This document shows positions 22,634 through 34,230 of a stretch of DNA of 64,000 bases, piece by piece. The notes beneath the pieces are model-generated. The model was not told the origin of the DNA, ran no database searches, and was given only the letters and a program-made list of their open reading frames with translations. Position 1 is the first letter of the stretch; the number at the start of each line of letters is the position of its first letter. A program made the position numbers and the translations under genes. The stretch is from assembly GCA_017165825.1 (NCBI GenBank), contig CM029366.1, forward strand, positions 28,798,801-28,862,800. The letters are read 5' to 3'. Source of the stretch: Hepsetus odoe (lineage: Eukaryota > Chordata > Actinopteri > Characiformes > Hepsetidae).

Positions 22634-22659
22634 TATTTGTTTTTTTCTAGATACATTTT

Positions 22660-25600
22660 TGATTTTCTGAGCTAAGAGGAACAGAAATCCCCATTTGTCT
22701 GCATCACAAGTGTTCCAAAATCCAATCCGCTTGTTGGATGTGGCGTCTCTGCTTAGGCAAACACTGTACCACCAGATGTTTTCATTTTACTTTCTCTTGT
22801 TTTGCTCTTTCTCACTTGTCATGACCATCTTTGATGGATGAGCTCCTCTGGCAGCTCTTACTGTATGTAAGCATTCTCTTCTACTCCCTGCCTAGGCGAG
22901 GCAATTTTTCGAAACACGTTTCAAACAAGGCCGAGTCATGCGAGCGCAAGAAACAGGCCTAATTGAATCACAGATGTGGACATGAATGACCTCAAAACGC
23001 CATGTAAGCCTTTTTTTTTTTTAAAGAGCATAAATGTCTCATGCAGGAGACTGAACTACCACTGTGGATGATGGGTTTAAACCTCACGTGCATTATTAAA
23101 AGCCAGCAAAGGAGACAAGGGCTTGTAACGGCATGTGCTTCAGCCGCAAGACTCCACTGACAGTCGTCCATGAGAGATCGTTATGCTAATGGGGGAAAAG
23201 GAGTCCCAGAGCTGTAATGAAATCCTCATCAAGCAAATGTCACCGGAGTGGCAGTAGGTGACTAATGCTGTGACGGAAGGGGACATCTACGTACAGCTTA
23301 AGGGCAGAGTGCGTATGGTTCCATTGGTGGTCACTCCATCCTTCCTTCACATTAACATGTCCCACCTTAGTCTGGAAGCCTCTACTTTTCATTAATGCAC
23401 TTCAATTGTTAATGTAATAATATGTTCTAGTAAATCACAGCTCCAGTTCTCTTAAATCTGCCAAGGGCAACCTGGGGACCTTCCGTCTTTATTTCTTCTA
23501 CAACCGTGTGGGAGATGATTGACATTGCTCTCGGGCCCCTCGCTCCCTCTTATCTGCTACCATGGGCTGGACAGATCACCAGAATTGATTACACAATGGG
23601 AGAACTAGGAATATATGCCAAAACATATCAGCATGAAAGCAGCATGTTAACAGAAATAAACATCATTAAATTCTGACAAGCGACGGCAGTGTTTACACAC
23701 AAGAATAAACATTATTTCATGTTAAAGATCAGCGACTCTATACATAATCTGTTGCAGAAAAAATTAATTGCAAGATTTCTTATAGGGAAGTTCTTATAGG
23801 GGGAAAAAAAAAAGTATGGGGGCTGTCTTTCACTTCTATCACGAACTGAACTCCACTTAGCAGTATTAATGAGGAACAAAACAAATCAATTAAATGTCAG
23901 ACTTAAAATACCTCCCAGACACGCATCTAATTAATGTTCTGAAAAACACAGGGGACACACTGATGTCAGACCCTCTTGACAGGGTGACATTAGCCATATT
24001 TTAGAGGCCGCAGCTTATCATTTTCTAGTGAGAGTTTCTCAAAAAATACAGACTGTCGGCTGTCAAAACTTCCCAATATCACTCCCTTCTAACATTGAGT
24101 ATCTGCGCTGTCCAGGCTGCATGTCTCGATGGTAAACAGTGTTATGACAATGCACAACACACTATAATTAAGAAGTAGGAAATCTACAAACAACTCTTAG
24201 CTTGAACCCTTGTATATTCACAGAAGCCATAAATACTTCATGGTAGATGCCATATGTTGTCATGACCTGACCTGACAGATTATGTTGACTAAAATAGAGG
24301 TGTCAGGATGAGATGCTACAAAGTTTGTGATGTCATGACATTAAATTAGCATGGGACAAAAACTAGCAACTCAGTTATGGTTGCAAGATATAGCTCTGCA
24401 TATGAAAAACACCAAAACTCATTACAGCCTGACATGTATGTCAAAGTCATGTTGCAGGGATCAGATCAGGTGACTCAGTGTGCATTAATGAAAGCACAAA
24501 GCTCCTTTACACTTGAGCCTTCCAAAGTCAGGTCACCCTGGAGCAGCCATGCACACTTGGAGCTGTAATACTGAGGGCTTTGTCTTGCCTGGGCCATCTT
24601 TACTGGACCCTCAAATCTCTCCCTTTGCAGTTTCACACCCATTAATCTGAGAGAGCCAGAAATAATCTAATACACATCAACAATTAGCCTGTTTTAGCGC
24701 CATTAAAGACATTTTAGTAAGAAATTTTATACCATTTTCTCTGAAACTCAGCAAAACTACAACCCAAGCTCAATAAGTGCAACATGTTCCTCTGCCTGTT
24801 TTTAATAGACCCACCATCACACTACTAATAATCCTTCCTGCATTGGTCTGATTGTTGCCTTTGATACAAAATGTTCTGCGGGAATAGTGTGGCTCCATTT
24901 CACAAGCCTCACTTTGTCTTACACCACATATCACTGCCTGCCAGCAGCCGAGAATCCACATTATTAGAGCTCTCTTCAGCATCTGCATGTGTTTATCCAC
25001 TTCATTCAGACCGAACACCCTGCGTGACTGACAGCTGTGCTGCTGCACACAAGCTGTAGGCTATCTGAGACCGTGAGTTAACATTGGCAACCTTTAACTG
25101 AGACATAGGGGGAGTCGAGCCATGTGGAGTTGCCGGTAATCTGTGATAGGAAAAAAAAACAAAAAAAAACAACCAGCTGGAATTGTCTTAGCTCTCCCGC
25201 CATGTGCGACTGAAGTGTAGTATCTCCCCTATGCTGGGCTTATTTCACACTTCACCGTGCTCTCTATCGCCATGGCTATGAACAGATAAAACAGGACTTT
25301 TCTCAATTGAGCGACCCTGCCATTGGAAAGAGAGATTTCAGTGATGCAGTGTTTTAAATATGACATCAAAGGCATTTTAATATCGATGGAGATTAGATGA
25401 TAAGATCTTCCTATGAGCTGTAACTGATCATTAAAAAAAGACAGACAAACAAGCTCTTAACCTTTGAAAAGGTTGTACAGATGTAATCAGCTCAGTGTGA
25501 CAAACTGCCTTTTTGTTTATTATAGTTGTAACAGAGGTAAAGGCTCTGAAATGTATTCCTTTTGAACAAAACTTTCTTAAGCATGGTTGATCCCCACATT

Positions 25601-26440
25601 ATGAACAAGTTCTGAGTTTTGCCAGTTTCAAAATGCTGTCAGTCAGTTAATCCCTATTTCCCAGCTGCGACTCTCACTGTATGCCACATCTGGCGAGAAG
25701 GAAGCTACAGACTTTTCCTCCTTTGGAGAGGCTTTGAATGTTTTAGCCCCACAGTGCTGCCAGTGTCTGAGCACACTTGGAGGAGAGAACTAAGCTGTGT
25801 AGATTATGTGGGCATCCAAATCCCTCTGCATGTTCGGTATGTGTGTGTGTCTCTCTTCTGGACTTCTGGCTTAGTTTCTGTCTGAGCCGCAGGAAACACC
25901 TCTATTTGTGTGGCAAAGTCTCCAGGTTTTACCTTTTAGAAGTTCTTTTAAAACCCAAACTGCACTTTGCATATCAGATGCTCTGATTCCCAGCACTAGG
26001 AAAGGGTTTACATACTCCAAATGTGGTTTATACGCATTGAATGACAGGCTATTTTGCCCAGGATGTCAATAGGCTTGATACATTGCAGCAAAATGTGATA
26101 TTTAAAGCAACACTTCAGCATTTTTTTAGGTTAATCTGCAGTATTTATAGCTACCCACAATGATTGCCAATAACATTAACTTCGGTTTCAACCATTTTCT
26201 TTACAACGCAGCCTAACGAACAACCAACTGTTGACTCCACAAAACTGGGAATGTGAGGGGGGGGGGGGGGTTGTTTTTTGCCTAAATACATCCATTACTA
26301 CCTTTTAAGGATGCACCAAATTGCAGGAATTGTAAGGATGGAGCATTTAAGAGCTGGTAAAGAGGTAAAAAATTGAAATGACGTGATTATCATTCAAGCA
26401 GGTGGTTGTAAACATGAAAAGCTTTCATGAAAGGCTGAGT
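22660..26440. other. intergenic sequence downstream of cdh22, no gene found
   Basis: Open frames are all below about 100 residues and show no family resemblance. A run of G occurs at about 26258-26269. The block 23380-23620 stands out and is listed separately. The rest appears to be non-repetitive sequence of unknown role. Confidence 0.5.
23380..23620. promoter_or_regulatory. possible conserved non-coding element downstream of cdh22
   Basis: Non-repetitive block with CATTAATGC, CAATTGTTAATGTAATAA, TTGCCAAGG-like sequence and GATGATTGACATTG near 23513, which resembles a PBX/MEIS-type site, and CTTATCTGC near 23549, which resembles a GATA site. Not tested for conservation. Confidence 0.27.
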
Positions 26441-26444
26441 CTTT

Positions 26445-27215
26445 GAGGAGCAAAGATGGGGAGAGGATCTCCACAAAGAACAATTTGATGGGATTTGCAT
26501 ATTTCTCCCACTACAGTGAAGAATAACATTAAAATATTTAAAGAATCTGTATAATTTCACTATATGAAGGGTAACGGTGCAAGCCTAAGCTGAACACTGT
26601 TGATCTCTCGGATGCCACTGCATTAAGAACCTTACACAAGATCTGATCTGATATGAATATCTGAGTGAGAGGTTACTATTTTGCTAAAAAGAAGCCTCAA
26701 GTTGACCTTGTCCAGAAGCGGCGCTGAGGTATCTGGTGTGGACCATCACACAGTGGAAATGTGTTTTGTGGGTTGACAAATCAATAGTCCAGATCTTGTT
26801 TTTTCAGGAAGAAATTGATGCCATGTGCTCCATACCAAAAACAAAAAATATCCAGACTGTTCTCTGCAAGTCCAAAAGCAGGGTCTGTACAGGCTTGTGC
26901 CAGTGCAATTGCCAGTGCAGTGCAATCTACAATTGCAGCATTAATGCAGAAGATATGCTGAGAATTTAAAGTAAGATAAGCTCCATTCAAAACATTTTTC
27001 CACAAGACAATCCAAAACCATAAAACATATTTGGTACAGATTACAAAGGCTTGGCTGTGGAAGGAGAGGGTACATGTATTAGACTCCCCTCTAGTCCTCA
27101 CATGTCTAGATGTTTGGGACAAAATAACTCCTGAAGTGTTTCATCACTTGGTATCATCAGTGTCAAAACCTTTTAGAATGTTGCGAGAAGGAAAGTAACA
27201 TTACAAATTGTGAAG
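26445..27215 (+). mobile_element. Tc1/mariner-like transposon, decayed, with transposase remnants
   Basis: The plus strand carries, in order, GAGGAGCAAAGATGGGGAG near 26446, AAGCGGCGCTGAGGTATCTGG-like sequence near 26717, and pieces of a DDE transposase. In the frame of 26736-26969 one reads WKCVLWVDKS, where the Asp fits the first or second catalytic acid context (WxDES in intact relatives), and later CSINAEDM. Further on come CAAGACAATCC near 27003, which fits the QQDNA catalytic block, GGCTTGGCTGTGGAAG near 27050, GGGACAAAATAACTCC near 27116 and CATCACTTGGTATC near 27143. Parts of the middle and C-terminal gene are deleted, and frames are broken. The terminal inverted repeats were not identified. 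Confidence 0.8.
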
Positions 27216-27369
27216 TACAATACAAGCCAATCAGAAGGGAGATTGTTTAACTGTATAAATATTAAAGACAGCCTCAAAATCAGCCTGCTTTAACAGATAA
27301 ATATGGGTTGGAAAATGGCAATGTTACAATTAATTTAAAATAAATTCAGTGTTATTAGAGGACCTCATA

Positions 27370-27394
27370 GAAATAAATAAATAAATAAATAAAG
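27370..27394. repeat. (AAAT)n tract
   Basis: Five to six tandem AAAT units. Confidence 0.9.
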
Positions 27395-27602
27395 TATGAC
27401 ATGGGCCCTTTAATGTGTTTTTGGTGATATGCTCCATTTATACATTTACACTAGCATATTATATAGGCCATGCCCACAGCATATCACTCTTATTATTAAT
27501 GGAAGGAACAGATTATGTTTTTTATAACTGCAAGACAGATAATGGCGATAAAAATTAAGCAGTGGGATATGATGCAGTACTAGTATTCCTTGGCAACACA
27601 CA

Positions 27603-27645
27603 TGTGAAAGTGACTATTCTTGTCATTGCACATCTTGTCACATGC
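27603..27645 (-). repeat. SINE family A tail fragment
   Basis: GTGAAAGTGACTATTCTTGTCATTG-like sequence matches the inverse of the family A tail. It is only about 40 bases long. Confidence 0.45.
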
Positions 27646-27649
27646 ACTG

Positions 27650-28495
27650 AACTTCTAACCACAATTAGAGACATCAAACTGCTTATATGTATGCGCCAAT
27701 CAACCACATGCAAATCTAACAGCCCATGTCTTCAAATTGTGAAAAACTGGATGACATCTACACCACAGAGCCGTGAAAACTATGGCACCTTTATCTGATC
27801 GTAGAACAGATATTAGATGGGTAAATGTCACAATACACATCCTTTCTCCTTTTTTTTTACTTTCATCATAGCAGGTTACTTAAGCATCTTAGCCATATTA
27901 ATATCATCATGTGAGGTCTTGACTATGGGGATCTTACTAAATAAATAAGGCTATTTTCACTATCTGGATCATACATACACTCACATCAAGCAAGCAGTCC
28001 ATCAACAGTACATTCTGCAATCTGTCTGGCGCAGTCACTAACTAAGCATTCTGTCATGGCTCAGGAAGGACTACCCAAAGTCTCTACTCAACATTTATTT
28101 GTTAATTTTTTTTTTTTTATTATTTATTTTTTTTTAATAATTTTATTTTATTTATTTTTTTTTAGCACACTGAAGCTTCTATGCATTGGATTCATTTATG
28201 TTTAAGAATGCTCTTTTAATGGAATATTAATTAGCTCACAGTATGAACACATAACAGTATGAGTTCAACACACATATAATGCATTCTGTATCTATTGTGT
28301 CTGGAACCTGTGTAACCAACTCAGCGCTCAGCTGTGTCCAATAGTAATCTTTTTAATTATAACATCAGCTGAGCATTTCTGATTTTATGTGCATTCAATG
28401 CACAGATTTGTGAAGCAAAGCTCGTGCTTTTAGGAGGTGATCAGTGGCTTTGATCTCTTTTATTTGACCCATCATCTTTCCCAGTTTGGGTTACT
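27650..28495. other. intergenic, AT-rich, no gene found
   Basis: It contains a long A/T-only patch at about 28098-28165. No coding or named repeat signal was seen. Confidence 0.5.
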
Positions 28496-28498
28496 AAA

Positions 28499-28776
28499 TG
28501 TCACAGTCTGTAGTGCCTGTGGTTCCGGTTGGGCACGGTAGAGGGCGCTCTGTTCTGACTGAGCACACCTGGGCTCACGGAGACACAGGTGTGCTTCATT
28601 GGGGCTGCTATTGATCCCATCCCCAATGAGTCAGAACAGAGTGCGGTTCATTAACGAGACGAAGCCTTATAGTGAATGGTGGCATTTTTGGTTTTGTATT
28701 TTGGTTTATGTTCAATAAAGTGACGTTCCGGATTACTGGCTCAGTGTTGATGTCCTTCCAGGACGCCATCGTTACA
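28499..28776 (+). mobile_element. candidate solo LTR (or LTR-like element) with an internal hairpin
   Basis: The unit starts TGTCACAG and ends CGTTACA, giving TGT...ACA ends typical of retrotransposon LTRs. The flanks CTAAA (28494-28498) and CTAAC (28777-28781) could be a 5-base target duplication with one mismatch. It contains AATAAA at 28714-28719, as expected for an LTR R region. Inside, CTCTGTTCTGACTGAG near 28550 is inverted as GAGTCAGAACAGAG near 28628, with CACACCTG/CAGGTGTG nested inside, so the middle forms a long hairpin. No second copy or internal retrotransposon genes are seen in the window. Confidence 0.5.
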
Positions 28777-28810
28777 CTAACAGTGTGGGTTCTTCCTTTT
28801 GGCAAGCTAC

Positions 28811-30142
28811 AGCCATGGCCAAATGTTTTGAGGCTGAAACAAGTTCTGGTTTTCACAAAGTTTGCTTCTACAGTGTTTTTAAAAAGCATTTTGTCAGATG
28901 CTTCTTTGGTATATTAAATTAAAATTAAAGCTTCAAAGGCTTTTATTGACAATTACATTACGTTTATGCTAAGAGTCAATGTTTGAAATGTTGGTCCTTC
29001 TTTTTCAAAACCTTATAATTTATCCTTGCAGCTGTAAATCAACTTCTGGGCCAAATCCTGACTGATGGAGCCCATTCTTGTATAGTCAATGTTTGGAGTT
29101 TGTCAGAATTTGTGGTTTTGTTTGTCCACCTGTTTCTTGAGGAATGACCAAGTTCTGACTAAGTTCTTAGTGGGACTGAGGTCTTGGGAGTTTCTGGCCA
29201 TGGACCTAAAACCCTGTTTTTTTCTTTTTTCCTCTGAGCCACTTAGTTTTCACATTTGCCTTATGGCACGGTGCTCCATCATGCTGGGAAAGGCAATGTT
29301 CTTCACTGGACTGTTCTTGGACGGTTGGGAGAAGATGCTCTTGGAGGATGTTTTGGTTCCATTCTTTATTCATGGCTGTATTATTTGACAAAATTGTGAG
29401 TGAGCCACTCCCTTGGCTGAGAAGCTCCACACATGAATGTTCTCAAGGTTCTTTACTGTTTGCATGACACAGGAGTGAAGGTGATGGTAGCGCTCATCTT
29501 TTCTTCTACAGAAAATCTTTTCGGGATGCTCAAAACAATTGGAAAGACTGATGGTGCCCCAATCCTGCAGCTCAATCAACTTTAGGAGACGGTCCTGGCA
29601 CTTGCTAGACTTTCTTGAGCGCCCTGAAGCTTCTTCACAAAAACTGAACCTCTCTCCTCAAGTTCTTGATGATCTGATAAATGGTTGTTTTAGGTGCAAT
29701 CTTACCAGCAGCAGTATTCTTACCTGTGAAGCCCTTTTTATGCAACGCAAAGATGCTCATGTTTCCTTGCTGGCTAACAAAGGAAGAACTATGATTTAAA
29801 GCACTGTCCTCCTTTTAAAGCATTCAGTCTGCTATTCTAACTCAATCAGCAGGACAGAGTGATCTCCAGCCTCGTCCTCCCCCATACTCTCACCTGTTAA
29901 CGAGAGGAACACTGAAATGATGTCAGCAGGTCATTTTGTGGCTTAAATGACATGGAAATGTTTTGTTTGTTTTTTTTTATTTAGTTCATGTTCTTGGCAA
30001 AGATGGACTTTGCAAACAATTGCAATTCATCTGAGCATCTTCATGACATTCTGGAGTTTATACAAATTGCCAACATAAAAGCTGAAGCAGCAAACTTTGT
30101 GAAAATGAATATTTGCATCATTCAAAACTTTTGGCCAGAGCT
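28811..30142 (-). mobile_element. Tc1-like DNA transposon, nearly full span, inactivated
   Basis: The ends are inverted copies: GCCATGGCCAAATGTTTTGAG at the left (28812-28832, one base over the shared core) and CAAAACTTTTGGCCAGAG at the right. Inner sequences also pair (TTTTCACAAAGTTTGCT left; AGCAAACTTTGTGAAAAT right). The transposase reads on the minus strand between. The length of about 1.33 kb is somewhat short for Tc1 (usually about 1.6 kb), in line with an internal deletion. Confidence 0.87.
29090..29800 (-). pseudogene. Tc1-like transposase pseudogene
   Basis: On the minus strand an N-terminal DNA-binding part lies around 29790-29580 (matching the antisense of an open frame there). 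Next comes VKNLENIHVWSFSAKGV (29579-29370), and then AMNKEWNQNILQEHLLP and QHDGAPCHKANVKTKWL (29430-29206), which contains the second catalytic Asp. The third catalytic block, normally DLNPIENLW-like, has changed to TSVPLRT and is followed by a stop after a frame change near 29190-29150. The segment between the DNA-binding part and VKNLENIHVW is shortened, removing the first catalytic Asp region. Not functional. Confidence 0.82.
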
Positions 30143-30354
30143 CAAAAATAAACCAGTTAAAAAAGGGGTGGGCTCAAATAAAATAACCACTACCTTAATT
30201 TATTTTTGATTTATTCACTATGTTACAGAAGCTGTTATTTTGTACTGGGAATTAAGATATTACTCGATTTATAAGCGGCTTGTTAACACAGCTGTAAGAA
30301 TCTACATTACAGGGAAATTCTTATAAAGAAGTGGTCATACTTTTAGTTGCTCTT

Positions 30355-30391
30355 TTTATTTATTTATTTATTTATGTATTTATTTATTTAG
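30355..30391. repeat. (TTTA)n tract
   Basis: About nine TTTA units with one interruption. Confidence 0.9.
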
Positions 30392-30399
30392 CCACCCCT

Positions 30400-31498
30400 G
30401 CAGTTAGCTTTGTAATTGTCAGCTAACATTGTCAGCTGAGTTTACTTAACAAAAAAACAAAAAAAATAGCAGTGTAATGTTGACTTTTTTATGAAGTCAT
30501 ATAATTTTCATGTTTTTATTGGTTTTTCATGTTTTTATGGCTTATATAGTATGCAGAACCTAAATAACACAGTCTGCATGGACAATAATAATAAATAAAT
30601 AGAAATCTTCCTTGCCTTGCAAAACGTTCCATAAGCAGCTTCTTAAAGGCTAAATGTGATGATGGCAAGGAGGTGTTAACCAACAGTGTGAGCAGAGCTG
30701 TCTGTTTACTCACAGTGACCCTCCTCACCACATGATATGCTTCATTCGTGTTTGCTGACAGCTTGGACTTCGTGCTTCACTTCCTCCCCAGAGAAACTGT
30801 GGGAAATGCCAAAGGCCGTCCCTTTGACGTCCTCTCTGCTGTGGCAATTTATGCAAGGGCTGCTGAGAGCTTCATGCATGGTGTACTCAGCCTCCAAACA
30901 GTCAGCGATGCGTTACAGCATATAGCAAAGGCTGGAGCCAGAAGCTTGAAAGGCTGGGCTTACAAGTGCCCTGGGTCGGTTACTGACTTAGTTGGAGCTA
31001 GTTATGGAATTTAGAAGAGGCTTGAGGGAAAGCTCTCTAACCAGCATTCTGAGATGTAGCTCCTTCATCCATAATGAACACCCAGAAGATGTTTTGGCAA
31101 ATTAATAGTGTCCATGATGGCCAGAGGGTTGGAGAGAGCAGTTTGTGGTAGGAAATGCAGACCAGTGCAAAAATATGGACAAACATACTTGCATGCATAC
31201 CTCAGGCAACATCGTTATCCATGAACCAGACAAGAACCTGGTTCAAATCCAATCCAATGTATTAAAAAAAAAAAAACATTTTTTGTGCAGGCTAAAAGTG
31301 GCGCATACAAGAAATGTGTCAAACACTAATATGTTTTCAACATTCAATGATTTGATAACATTTGATTTAGCCATCATTCATTTTCAGTTCTGTATAAATT
31401 AATATTATTACATTTTCAATATGTTAACTCATACTGTGCAAAAACTCCAGATTTTATTATAATTAGTATGAAACTAGAGCAAAGATGTCATCACATTT

Positions 31499-31500
<2 letters not shown>
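30400..31500. other. intergenic, no supported gene
   Basis: An open frame at 30748-31014 (88 residues) has no start or splice context that would favour it and no recognised domain. An A-run lies at 31263-31276. Otherwise nothing identified. Confidence 0.5.
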
Positions 31501-31507
<7 letters not shown>

Positions 31508-31533
<26 letters not shown>

Positions 31534-31534
31534 A
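31508..31534. repeat. (TA)n microsatellite
   Basis: Twelve or so TA units. Confidence 0.95.
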
Positions 31535-31575
31535 TGTTTAAATTCACATTTTTCCTAAAATATTTAGTGTTGACA

Positions 31576-31762
31576 TCTGTCTGTCTATCTGTCTCCACCT
31601 GACCGTCCATCCATCCATCTATCCATCTGTCCCTCTGTCTGCCTGTCATCTCTCCATCTCTCTGTCCATCTATCTATCTGTCTCTCTGTCTGTCTGTCTA
31701 TTCGTCCATCCATCCATTCGTCCAACCATCCATCCACCCATCCATCTATCTATCCATCAGTC
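31576..31762. repeat. compound tetranucleotide repeat (GTCT/ATCC/ATCT)n
   Basis: Interleaved GTCT, ATCC, ATCT and GTCC units over about 185 bases. Confidence 0.95.
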
Positions 31763-31769
31763 AGTTGCA

Positions 31770-33510
31770 TTTAAGATTAACACCTTTAAATTGCAGAGAT
31801 GGTAAACAGGGACTCAGAAGGGCACACCATTAACAGATGCCTTCAAGCAAACAAAAGTTGGTTTTCTGTGTTGTGGCCTAAAGCACAAACAAGTTGCAGC
31901 TTTAAGACATTTGCATTAAAAAAAAAACAAAAAAAAAACAAAAAAAACACTTGCACAGCCTTTACTGAAATTTTCTAGGAAGCATTAACTATTCTTTTGA
32001 ATAATACTTTCAGATTTGCATACAATACCAAACACACCGACAGAAAATACCTTTTTCAGCAAGCAGAAGAAATAAAATCAGACATTCATCTCCTATGGCA
32101 ACCCCAATCATGTAATTGTCAAAAACACTTTAAAGCAGTGAATGATCTCAGCATCAGCAGTCTGTTCATGAATCTCACTTGTCAGAATAAAGGTTATGAT
32201 ATAAAAGATGTCACATCATTACCAAACGGTATTTCTTATTACATGCTGTAAACTCCTCCACCTCAGCGCCCGATACTTACTTTACTTTCTGTCTGCTGTC
32301 TGCAACATGTTCGAGGGCCCCTGTGTTAATTAAAAATTCCTGGGATGATATTCTTCAAACAATACCCATATCCAGACGAGTGCAGGGGTTTAATACAGCT
32401 TGCTCCCATGATGAAAATTCATAAGTGCCCCAATGTATACGGATCTCCCTAATCCAGCGCGCCTGTGCTCAAGTGCCGAAACCATATCAAAGTCCAATAA
32501 TTGGAAATGGCACCAGAAGTTTTAATTATAATAAACAGAACCTTATAGCATTGTATTTTCATTTTTTAATTCGGGTATTTTTGCAAGTAGGCCCCAGTGC
32601 CATTATAATGGACATGCATGGATGGTGGAGCAGACAGAATTGCTTAGAAAGTTGCAGAAATGTGACAGAGCGCACCACTCGTTCATATAGCTATCAATTT
32701 ACTGGGAGTGTGTATATCTGTTTGTGTCAGCGTATGTGTGTGTGTGTGTGTGTGTGGTAGTGGTGGGGGGGGGTCACTCTCTGCTTGGAGCACTTTAGAT
32801 ATGTGAAGTAGTGTTCTGTTCACACTTCCCCTCCTCTCACCTCTGACATTTGTCAAGAGAGACAGGAGCGGAGAGATGAGGAAGCTCATGCATTATTTAA
32901 GAGCAAGAGACCGCTCCTCCAGCCCAGGCGCTCGCGTAACACAGCCCTTTCATTATCGCTAGAAAAAAAAAACAGGATGCTGCCTTGCAATATAGTGGAA
33001 GGGATGAAGCTTGATTGAGAATGTCTGGTCTATCTTAAGGCCTTTCTGAACGTCTTGTTGGACTTTTATCTTTATCTGTCTGAATGGATTCTCTTTCAAC
33101 TGTGAATGACGTGGATTAACTGACTGACAGAGAATGCAGGAGTTGATTTTATAAACCTGGTCTGATGTACGACTGTATAAGAGTGATCCTGTGTGCAGGA
33201 CTAGTTTAGTTTTACCATGAATGCTTAACATGAGAAGAAAGATCAGTTTTGTAGCTCAGCAGTGTCCAGTATCTTTCTCTCATGTTTTTTTTTAAAGGCA
33301 GCAGTGAAGTGAAGTGAAGTAGTCATGCTGGTTGTGAAAGCAGTGTGGAAGCAAAGTGAATTTATAGCAAGGTTATATGCTCATGAACTAAAACTACTAT
33401 ACTGCTGTGTAAAGCTTTTTAGGTGTTTTTTGGTGTTCTGCTCACAGATTTCTACATCTGGGCAAAAAAAAGTTGGGTTTTAACAGTTTAAAGGTCTATT
33501 GCACATAAAA
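31770..33510. other. intergenic, no gene found
   Basis: Contains an A-rich patch (31917-31948), a (GT)n tract (32735-32756) followed by a G-run, and otherwise non-repetitive sequence. No open frame is convincing. Confidence 0.5.
32735..32756. repeat. (GT)n microsatellite
   Basis: About ten GT units, followed by TAGTGGTGGGGGGGGG. Confidence 0.93.
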
Positions 33511-33516
33511 AAATGC

Positions 33517-33542
33517 ATATATATATATATATATATATATAT
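33517..33542. repeat. (TA)n microsatellite
   Basis: About thirteen TA units. Confidence 0.95.
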
Positions 33543-33862
33543 AAGATATATGAAATTATCTACCTTAAAATGGGTACGGTTAGGAGATTTTTTGTCTGTT
33601 CTAAAAAAATATTTTTTTAACTATTTCTGGATATAACTTTAATAATATTCTTCTATATTTCCTTATGTATATAATGCTACAGTAATATTGTAGTTGGAAT
33701 TCTGTAGTTAATTCTGTAATACTTACTTATTATAATGGTATTTTATTGTGATAACATTTTAAAACAAAACCAGTGTGACAAAAAAAAACAGAAAAAAGAA
33801 GAAATAACATTGCAGATCAATGGAAATGCCATTGGTAACTACAAGACTGCACCAATGACAAG

Positions 33863-34065
33863 CTAACGGTGTGGTGCTGGTCAAGTGGTAGGAAACTTCC
33901 CCATGGACCAAGAGGTGGCAGGTTCGAATCCTTCCTCCAGCACTACCATCAGTGGGATACTGAGCAAAACCCTTAAACCCAAGTTGCTCCAGCGAGACTG
34001 TCCCTGTAATTATGAATTAGAATTCACTCTGGATAAGAGTGTCTGCTAAATGCTGTAAATGTAAT
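33863..34065 (+). repeat. tRNA-derived SINE (family B) with a widespread fish SINE/LINE tail
   Basis: The head has a box A-like GTGCTGGTCAAGTGGTAGG and a box B-like GGTTCGAATCC. The body has TTGCTCCAGCGAGACTGTCC. The tail ACTCTGGATAAGAGTGTCTG followed by CTAAATGCTGTAAATGTAAT is the ending shared by many teleost SINEs and L2-type LINEs. A second copy lies at 44812-44995. Confidence 0.85.
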
Positions 34066-34085
34066 GGCAAGGCGCTTAAACACAG

Positions 34086-34170
34086 TAAGGGCAGTGGTGG
34101 TTAGTGGTTTGGTTCTTGTCCTCATGATCAGAAGGTGATGCTGTAAGGCTAATTCCCTGGTCTGGCTGTA
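34086..34170 (+). repeat. degenerate SINE head fragment
   Basis: GGGCAGTGGTGGTTAGTGG and ATCAGAAGGTGATG resemble the SINE family A head, but box B and the body are lost. Confidence 0.35.
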
Positions 34171-34230
34171 GCAAGCAAGCAGCAAAGTCCTGAATGTACA
34201 TGCTGAGCACAAATGAATACGTTAAACATT

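Larger units (their letters stand above)
19783..22655 (+). other. cdh22 3' untranslated region (end inferred)
   Basis: Sequence follows the stop codon without a splice need. It holds a (GT)n tract (20136-20164), a run of about 21 A (20201-20221), AT-rich patches and several AATAAA hexamers at 20558, 21532, 21542, 21586 and 22628. Open frames inside (for example 19892-20101, 21790-22014, 22018-22242) are short and unrecognised. The true end cannot be fixed from sequence alone; transcripts may end near 21.6 kb or 22.65 kb. Confidence 0.55.

Noticed and set aside
30748..31014. 88-codon frame (MFADSLDFVLHFLPRET...)
   Set aside because: Amino acid composition looks protein-like, but I recognise no domain, splice sites or neighbouring exons. 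A translated search would be decisive.
31576..31762. Possible CRISPR-like array of short repeats
   Set aside because: Units are four bases long without spacers; it is a tetranucleotide satellite in a eukaryotic genome.
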